From positions 131,542-165,799 of the forward strand of contig NZ_MOAK01000073.1 of assembly GCF_003732485.1 (NCBI RefSeq): DNA of 34,258 bases, given 5' to 3'. The number at the start of each line of letters is the position of its first letter. The stretch's first letter is position 1. The notes beneath the pieces were generated by a model that saw only the letters and a list, made by a program, of their open reading frames with translations, was not told the DNA's origin and did not search any database. This document shows, piece by piece, positions 29,754 through 34,258 of the stretch. The DNA is from Pseudomonas protegens. GTDB lineage: Bacteria; Pseudomonadota; Gammaproteobacteria; Pseudomonadales; Pseudomonadaceae. The position numbers were made by a program, and so were the translations under genes.

Positions 29754-30578
29754 ATGCGAACGTGCCGTCGTGCTGTAACTATTTTGGCTCTCAGTCTCAC
29801 GCCGCTCGCGGCGTGGTCTGCGGTTCCTGTGGTCGATAACAACTCCGGCTATAACAATAGCGGGAGCAGTTATCCGCCAGCGGGTTATGGCACGAACGGC
29901 GCCTATGCCGGGGGAGGGGTCTCGACCCCTGTCTCGGCACAGGGCGAGCTGTTCCAGCAACTGCAGCAAATGCAGGAGCAGATTGCACGCCAACAGGGTG
30001 TGATCGAAGTTCTGCAAAATGATGTAGCGCGCATGAAGCAGGAAAGCCTGGAGCGATACCAGGATCTTGATCGGCGCATAGGAAGCGGTGTTGCACCTGC
30101 CGCGACTCCTGAGAATTCTTCTGCCGGTGGCGATACCAATGCCGCCGGTGCTGCAGCTGGCGCTGCTGCCCAGGCACCCGCCGCCAGCAGCGAACCCGGT
30201 GATCCGGCCAAGGAAAAGCTCTATTACGATGCTGCCTTCGACCTGATCAAAGCCAAGGATTTCGACAAGGCCAGCCAGGCTTTCTCGGCATTCCTGCGCA
30301 AGTACCCCAATAGTCAGTACGCCGGCAATGCCCAGTATTGGCTGGGTGAAGTGAACCTGGCCAAGGGCGATCTGCAAGGTGCAGGTCAGGCGTTCGCCAA
30401 GGTTTCCCAGCTGTATCCGAAGCACGCCAAGGTGCCGGACTCGCTGTACAAGCTGGCTGATGTAGAGCGTCGCCTGGGTCATACCGACCGGGTCAAAGGC
30501 ATTCTGCAGCAGGTGGTAGCCCAGTATCCTGGCACTTCTGCCGCTCAGTTGGCTCAACGGGATCTGCAACGCATGTAA
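29754..30578 (+). CDS. cpoB: CpoB (YbgF), Tol-associated cell-division coordinator
   Basis: 274 residues. Signal peptide to about residue 23; a Gly/Asn/Tyr-rich stretch; an N-terminal coiled coil (about 63-105, ELFQQLQQMQEQIARQQG) that trimerises and binds TolA; an Ala/Gly/Ser linker; and C-terminal TPR repeats (about 155-274) with YYDAAFDLIKAKDFDKASQ and YAGNAQYWLGEVNLAKGD. In E. coli it links Tol to PBP1B during septation. It follows pal by 6 bp and closes the cluster at the terminator 30601-30626. Confidence 0.96.
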   Translation: MRTCRRAVTILALSLTPLAAWSAVPVVDNNSGYNNSGSSYPPAGYGTNGAYAGGGVSTPVSAQGELFQQLQQMQEQIARQQGVIEVLQNDVARMKQESLERYQDLDRRIGSGVAPAATPENSSAGGDTNAAGAAAGAAAQAPAASSEPGDPAKEKLYYDAAFDLIKAKDFDKASQAFSAFLRKYPNSQYAGNAQYWLGEVNLAKGDLQGAGQAFAKVSQLYPKHAKVPDSLYKLADVERRLGHTDRVKGILQQVVAQYPGTSAAQLAQRDLQRM

Positions 30579-30600
30579 ATGCGTTGGCAGCCGTTACAAG

Positions 30601-30626
30601 AAACCCGCGCTTGCCGCGGGTTTTTT
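30601..30626 (+). terminator. Terminator of the tol-pal-cpoB operon
   Basis: AAACCCGCG (30601-30609), 5-base loop, CGCGGGTTT (30615-30623) and further T. It is 22 bp after cpoB. Confidence 0.92.
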
Positions 30627-30744
30627 CGTTAGAATCCATGCCCTTTTTCTGAAATACGCTTCCTGGGATCTGCGCGATGGCGGGGTTCCTTGAAGTGCCT
30701 GACGGAGGCGGACAGCCTGTTTAGCTGTTACGCCCGTGGCGACT

Positions 30745-31392
30745 ATGCAAGACACATTGAGAATCACCGAAGTTTTCTACTCGTTGCAGGGGGAGACTCG
30801 GACTGCCGGGCTGCCCACGGTTTTTGTGCGCCTGACCGGATGTCCGCTGCGTTGCCAATACTGCGACAGTGCCTACGCCTTCAGCGGTGGCACCCAACGT
30901 ACCCTCGACAGCCTGCTGGAGCAGGTTGCCGGTTTTCGTCCGCGTTATGTCTGTGTCACCGGCGGTGAGCCGCTGGCCCAGCCCAATGCCATTCCCTTGC
31001 TCAAGCAGCTGTGCGATGCCGGTTATGAAGTGTCGCTGGAAACCAGTGGTGCTCTGGATATCTCCGCGGTGGACCCGCGAGTCAGCCGGATTCTCGACCT
31101 GAAGACTCCCGGGTCCGAAGAGTCCCACCGTAATCGCTACGAGAACATCGAGCTGCTGACCGCCAACGATCAGGTCAAGTTTGTCATCTGTTCCCGCGAG
31201 GACTATGACTGGGCCGTGTCCAAGCTGATCCAGTACGGCCTGGAGCGACGTGCCGGTGAAGTGCTGTTCTCGCCGAGCCACCATGACCTGAATGCACGGG
31301 ACCTGGCGGACTGGATCGTCGCTGACAACCTGCCGGTGCGCCTGCAACTGCAACTGCACAAATACCTTTGGAATGATGAGCCGGGGCGCTGA
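30745..31392 (+). CDS. queE: QueE, 7-carboxy-7-deazaguanine synthase
   Basis: 215 residues, radical-SAM enzyme of queuosine/7-deazaguanine synthesis; converts 6-carboxy-tetrahydropterin to 7-carboxy-7-deazaguanine. The 4Fe-4S motif is C33-x3-C37-x2-C40 in [12 protein letters not shown]; the SAM-binding GGEP is in [14 protein letters not shown] 30745 gives the conserved [20 protein letters not shown] start; a GTG nine bases upstream is possible. No clear Shine-Dalgarno precedes the ATG. The next gene, queC, starts one base after its stop. Confidence 0.96.
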   Translation: MQDTLRITEVFYSLQGETRTAGLPTVFVRLTGCPLRCQYCDSAYAFSGGTQRTLDSLLEQVAGFRPRYVCVTGGEPLAQPNAIPLLKQLCDAGYEVSLETSGALDISAVDPRVSRILDLKTPGSEESHRNRYENIELLTANDQVKFVICSREDYDWAVSKLIQYGLERRAGEVLFSPSHHDLNARDLADWIVADNLPVRLQLQLHKYLWNDEPGR

Positions 31393-31393
31393 C

Positions 31394-32095
31394 ATGACTG
31401 AGCAAGCACAGAACCAAACGTTGACCGAAAAACGTGCAGTGATCCTGCTCTCCGGCGGCCTGGACTCGGCCACCGTGGTGGCCATGGCCCGTGCCGAAGG
31501 CTACCGCTGCTACACCATGAGCTTTGATTACGGCCAGCGTCATCGTGCCGAGTTGCACGCTGCCGAGCGCGTGGCTCGCGACCTGGGCGTGGTGGAGCAC
31601 AAGGTGATCGGCCTGAACCTCAACGGCATTGGCGGTTCGGCACTGACCGACAGTTCCATTGATGTGCCGGAAACACCCGGTGAGGGGATTCCGGTTACTT
31701 ATGTGCCGGCACGCAACACCGTGTTCCTGTCCTTGGCCCTGGGCTGGGCGGAAGTCCTGGAGGCGCGGGATATCTTCATTGGCGTCAACGCCGTGGATTA
31801 CTCCGGCTACCCGGATTGCCGTCCCGAGTTCGTCGAGGCTTTCGAGCGCATGGCCAACCTGGCGACCAAGGCCGGTGTTGAAGGGCAGGGCTTCCGTATC
31901 CAGGCGCCTCTGCAGAACCTCAGCAAGGCCGAGATCATCAAGGCCGGGGTGCGCCTGGGTGTGGATTACGGGCTGACGGTTTCCTGCTATCAGGCGGACG
32001 ACAACGGGCACGCGTGCGGTAAATGTGACAGCTGCCGTCTGCGTGCGGAGGGCTTCAATGCGGCCGGTGTTAGCGATCCAACACCTTATTTTTGA
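31394..32095 (+). CDS. queC: QueC, 7-cyano-7-deazaguanine (preQ0) synthase
   Basis: 233 residues. Uses ATP and ammonia to turn 7-carboxy-7-deazaguanine into preQ0. PP-loop ATP motif SGGLDS at 20-25; [10 protein letters not shown]; and a C-terminal zinc site of C198, C208, C211 and C214 (CGKCDSC). It is coupled to queE with a 1-bp gap. The other queuosine genes are not in the window. Confidence 0.97.
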   Translation: MTEQAQNQTLTEKRAVILLSGGLDSATVVAMARAEGYRCYTMSFDYGQRHRAELHAAERVARDLGVVEHKVIGLNLNGIGGSALTDSSIDVPETPGEGIPVTYVPARNTVFLSLALGWAEVLEARDIFIGVNAVDYSGYPDCRPEFVEAFERMANLATKAGVEGQGFRIQAPLQNLSKAEIIKAGVRLGVDYGLTVSCYQADDNGHACGKCDSCRLRAEGFNAAGVSDPTPYF

Positions 32096-32113
32096 TTTTT
32101 TTCACATAGGGTG

Positions 32114-32141
32114 TTGAATTCCCGTTAGAAATCAGTATTAT
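32114..32141 (+). promoter_or_regulatory. Promoter of tRNA-Lys
   Basis: TTGAAT (32114-32119) and TATTAT (32136-32141) are separated by 16 bp, and the tRNA begins 17 bp after the -10 box. Good sigma-70 geometry. It starts 18 bp after the queC stop. Confidence 0.7.
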
Positions 32142-32158
32142 ACGCGCCACCACACAGC

Positions 32159-32234
32159 GGGTCGTTAGCTCAGTTGGTAGAGCAGTTGGCTTTTAACCAA
32201 TTGGTCGTAGGTTCGAATCCCACACGACCCACCA
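32159..32234 (+). tRNA. tRNA-Lys (anticodon UUU)
   Basis: 76 nt with encoded CCA. Acceptor stem GGGTCGT (32159-32165) pairs fully with ACGACCC (32224-32230), discriminator A, CCA 32232-32234. Anticodon loop CTTTTAA (32190-32196) with TTT at 32192-32194; T-loop GGTTCGAATCC. The PAO1 tRNA-Lys at the same place (PA0976.1, after queC) is an established integration site for PAPI/pKLC102-family elements. Here foreign-looking DNA begins shortly downstream. Confidence 0.98.
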
Positions 32235-32250
32235 TTTTCTAGCAGTATTT

Positions 32251-32296
32251 AAAATCCGAAAGGCCCACGAAAGTGAGGATTTTCGGGTTTTTTTTT
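32251..32296 (+). terminator. Terminator after tRNA-Lys
   Basis: AAAATCC (32251-32257) can pair with GGATTTT (32277-32283), or CCGAAA with TTTCGG; nine T follow at 32288-32296. The stem is modest but the T-run and position suit a tRNA terminator. Confidence 0.65.
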
Positions 32297-32297
32297 G

Positions 32298-32487
32298 CCT
32301 GCAGAAACGTGTAGGTGCGGGGCTGGAAGGTGTTTAAGGCACAAAACATACTTACAGACATGCAGCCGTCTGTGGCGAACCATAGTTTCGAGCCGAGGTG
32401 ATGTCAATATGGAATATTGTGAGGCTCAAGAACGAGCCTGGGCCATTTTGTCAATGGCGGGCTTAGAGCGCGTGAATCTGTAGGTAT
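32298..32487. other. tRNA-distal stretch without a supported gene
   Basis: A frame ending at 32483 has an internal ATG at 32410 that would give a 24-residue peptide (MEYCEAQERAWAILSMAGLE...). No Shine-Dalgarno is clear and no family is recognised. No integrase gene or att repeat was found here. Confidence 0.35.
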
Positions 32488-32577
32488 CTAACGGAATTTA
32501 GGTTGAAAGAACTCCTCCAGATCTGGATCTATAATTCCCAATTCAGATAGTGATTTACTCTGTATATTCGTTGATTT
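32488..32577 (-). pseudogene. C-terminal fragment of an unknown gene
   Basis: A - strand frame of 29 residues ending at TAG 32488-32490 reads SLSELGIIDPDLEEFF followed by QPKFR. The balanced acidic/hydrophobic composition looks like a real protein tail. The frame closes upstream at a stop near 32580, just where the end of the IS3-type remnant is expected. It is probably the tail of a gene disrupted by that element. No family is recognised. Confidence 0.3.
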
Positions 32578-32608
32578 TTAGCCTATCCCGGAATCGATGG
32601 ACAGATGG

Positions 32609-32695
32609 TTAAGGGGTATTCCTCGCATTTCTCTGCTCCAGCTCAATAGGGCTGAGATAACCTAGAGTCGAGTGGCGAGGGCGGTATTGTAGTTT
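32609..32695 (-). pseudogene. C-terminal remnant of an IS3-family transposase
   Basis: Read on the - strand the frame gives YRPRHSTLGYLSPIELEQRN then ARNTP and a TAA stop at 32609-32611. RHSTLGYLSP is the highly conserved C-terminal signature of IS3-family (DDE, OrfB) transposases. Only 28 residues remain; a stop lies just upstream at 32696-32698 and no DDE region or OrfA is found nearby. The element is dead. The segment 32584-32605 may be its outer terminal repeat, but no partner end is visible. Confidence 0.8.
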
Positions 32696-32766
32696 TTAGA
32701 GTCATGAGTGAATATAAAACAGCGAAAATATTTAAAGCTTTAGGGGGGGGAGGTTGATGTTCGTTT

Positions 32767-33088
32767 TTATTTGTAATCCATCGTGTATGTCAAGGATGTA
32801 TTAGCACTTCCGGCAGTGATATCGCTTTGCATTCGAATGTAGACAGCCTAAGTGAAACCCGCGACAAATACAGTCTGGAAAGACTTGAGAAAGAATATCA
32901 ATTGTTTCGCCTCTGTACTTCGGGTCTGTAGAAATAACGAGTGCTTTGAGTGAGGGCATAATGCATGGTGGTCGATAGTTAATAGCCACAATACCTTCGA
33001 GAATCCTGCCCTTAGGTAATGTATGATTTATACTGCTAATTGTACAGGGAGCGTCTCCTGCTCCAAGGGGCGCGGTGGGGTTTATGCT
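32767..33088 (-). pseudogene. Decayed fimbrial subunit (paralogue of the adhesin at 33481)
   Basis: The last 38 codons (32880 to stop 32767) read FQT...AVYIRMQSD then ITAGSANTSLTYTMDYK, with one internal stop. This matches the C-terminal strand of the adjacent adhesin (FQT...AAYIKTQDT, VKAGSANASLTFTIYYE). Upstream, a different frame is open from 33088 and contains APCTISSINHTLPKGRI and, further on, CIMPSLKALVISTDP, which resembles the adhesin's CPSLKKVTYQLDP in spacing. So at least one frameshift and one nonsense codon separate the pieces. The C-terminal part is a firm match; inclusion of the upstream frame is an inference. No start codon or signal peptide is seen. Confidence 0.65.
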
Positions 33089-33480
33089 TTATAATAGATC
33101 TTGTTTTAATGGGGGGATAGATAATATAAAGTGTTGTTAATTAAATTGCATAATATTGATTTTTTGTGATTTGTCGATGATATTAAATGTCTAATAGTGA
33201 TCTTGCAGCGAACCTCCGGACAATAAAGTTGGAGCAGATAGGTGTGCGTTATCGCAGCAAACTAATTTTTTTGCTTAACACCGCATATGTATTTTTTGAC
33301 TCGCTGTATTTCGTTGGTGTGCACTCCTCTCTCTCTCGACAGCCATTATTCCAATAAGGTTAGTTGAAGTATATTGCCTGTCGTCCTGTTTTTTGTTAAG
33401 AGTTTTTCTATTTGATTCTGAGGAAATAAAAATCCAATGTCGGGGGGCGTTTTGTTGCTGTGGTCGAGTGGATGTGTTTG
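33089..33480. other. AT-rich spacer downstream of the fimbrial adhesin gene
   Basis: 392 bp, strongly AT-rich, no convincing gene. A 56-codon frame at 33187-33357 (+) starts MSNSDLAANLRTIKLEQIG and has a hydrophobic middle, but lacks a ribosome-binding site and a recognisable family. No terminator for the leftward adhesin gene was found. Confidence 0.35.
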
Positions 33481-34257
33481 CTATTCGTAATAGATTGTGA
33501 AAGTTAAAGATGCATTGGCACTGCCTGCTTTAACTGTGTCTTGGGTTTTAATATATGCAGCCTTCATTGGAATGGTAAAGCTGTCGCTTGTCTGGAAGTT
33601 CTCAATTAATGGGTTCGGTTTATTTAATGGAAGTGGCTTATCGTTGTTGTCGAGGATCTGGATACCTATGCCTTCGGCGGTGGAGGATTGATCCAATGCC
33701 ACAATTGAGTTGTTGTAGCTCAGAATTGAAGTGGTAGGGTCTAGCTGATATGTGACTTTTTTCAAGGAAGGGCAGTTAGAGAGCTTAATGTTGAAACTCA
33801 CCGGAGTTGATCGGCTGTTTATGGTTTTAAAATTTTCTGACTTTTGCTGACCCATATTGACCGGTGGAACGGGAGCGATCACGCATGTAGCACTGACAAT
33901 ACGGAACGAATTCTGCAGCTCAAATGAAATCGGGGCAGGAGTAAGGTCTGGAGCCACGAATTCGGCAAAGACTCCCGCCTGAACCTCATTATCATCTTTT
34001 ACCTGGGAGATTTTGTATATATCCAGGGTAAAGGCATCTTCTCCAAAACTCCAGTTAGCAGAGTAGAACGTTGGATACGGTTTGAAGAATCTATTGTTGC
34101 CAGAATCAGTCAGTTTATATCCTAGTCCGGTGTTTCCCATGCTAAAAATATTATCAGAGCCAACTGGCTCTGATTGCCCAAGACGGTTCTTAATTCCTAT
34201 TTGTTGGCGGCTACAATAAAACTTGGTTTTCGTTGTCGTGGCTGGTGTAGTATAGAT
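33481..34257 (-). CDS. Fimbrial (chaperone-usher) tip adhesin, N-terminus beyond the window
   Basis: The - strand frame is open from the stop at 33481 to the window edge (258 residues visible), so the ATG at 34140 is almost certainly internal. Two domains are visible. The C-terminal pilin domain (about the last 155 residues) has the disulphide pair in VSATCVIAPV and IKLSNCPSLK, and the donor-strand-accepting end VKAGSANASLTFTIYYE. The N-terminal part (about 100 residues, with IYTTPATTTKTKFYCSRQQI and FYSANWSFGEDAFTLDIYK) looks like a receptor-binding domain, as in FimH-type adhesins. The gene is probably the last of a fimbrial operon lying to the right and reading toward the tRNA. Signal peptide not visible; ligand unknown. 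Codon use is AT-rich, unlike the core genes. Confidence 0.78.
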   Translation of the reverse strand: MYTTPATTTKTKFYCSRQQIGIKNRLGQSEPVGSDNIFSMGNTGLGYKLTDSGNNRFFKPYPTFYSANWSFGEDAFTLDIYKISQVKDDNEVQAGVFAEFVAPDLTPAPISFELQNSFRIVSATCVIAPVPPVNMGQQKSENFKTINSRSTPVSFNIKLSNCPSLKKVTYQLDPTTSILSYNNSIVALDQSSTAEGIGIQILDNNDKPLPLNKPNPLIENFQTSDSFTIPMKAAYIKTQDTVKAGSANASLTFTIYYE

Positions 34258-34258
34258 A

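Noticed and set aside
30627..30744. A preQ1 riboswitch ahead of queE
   Set aside because: No preQ1-I or preQ1-II consensus loop or pseudoknot pairing could be drawn in the 118 bp before queE.
32743..32750. A run of eight G as a possible phase-variation tract
   Set aside because: It lies between two pseudogene remnants, not in a promoter or intact coding sequence.
32801..32989. A 62-codon - strand ORF ending CHCRKC-like, resembling a zinc finger
   Set aside because: Its downstream half runs out of frame over the fimbrial C-terminus, so the Cys/His pattern is an artefact of reading a frameshifted pseudogene.
32235..34258. A second copy of the tRNA-Lys 3' end (att repeat)
   Set aside because: No repeat of the T-arm/acceptor sequence was found in the remaining window; the other end, if any, lies outside.

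Overview
The window looks like chromosomal DNA from a Pseudomonas of the P. fluorescens lineage. SecA, AspRS, RuvABC, TolQRAB-OprL and QueE/QueC read almost residue for residue like their P. aeruginosa counterparts, intergenic spacers carry Pseudomonas-type REP sequences, and gene order follows two blocks known from P. aeruginosa PAO1.

Positions 1-14708 hold an amino-acid chemoreceptor (cut at the left edge), a HerA/YjgR-like ATPase, dciA, secA, argJ, a Nudix/ThiE-like fusion, a leftward trio (ketopantoate reductase, orphan sensor kinase, PduO-type corrinoid adenosyltransferase), yajQ and an MscS channel. From dciA onward this matches the PAO1 PA4394-PA4405 neighbourhood. Two terminators at 14758-14948 mark the junction to the second block.

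Positions 14989-32234 match PAO1 PA0958-PA0976.1: an OprD-family porin with a candidate ArgR site upstream, a HIT protein, slyX, a membrane-anchored cold-shock-domain protein, a Dps-like protein, an FmdB-type zinc ribbon, aspS, yebC/pmpR, ruvCAB, the ybgC-tolQRAB-pal-cpoB envelope operon, queE-queC and tRNA-Lys(UUU). Functionally the block covers DNA repair (Holliday-junction processing), outer-membrane integrity and queuosine synthesis.

Positions 32235-34258 differ sharply. The DNA is AT-rich and full of gene debris: the tail of an IS3-family transposase, a C-terminal gene fragment beside it, a frameshifted fimbrial subunit, and an intact-looking two-domain fimbrial adhesin that runs off the right edge. 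In P. aeruginosa the matching tRNA-Lys is a well-known insertion hotspot for PAPI/pKLC102-type elements, so this is read as the decayed tRNA-proximal edge of a genomic island carrying a chaperone-usher fimbrial locus. No integrase, CRISPR array or clearly new system is visible inside the window.
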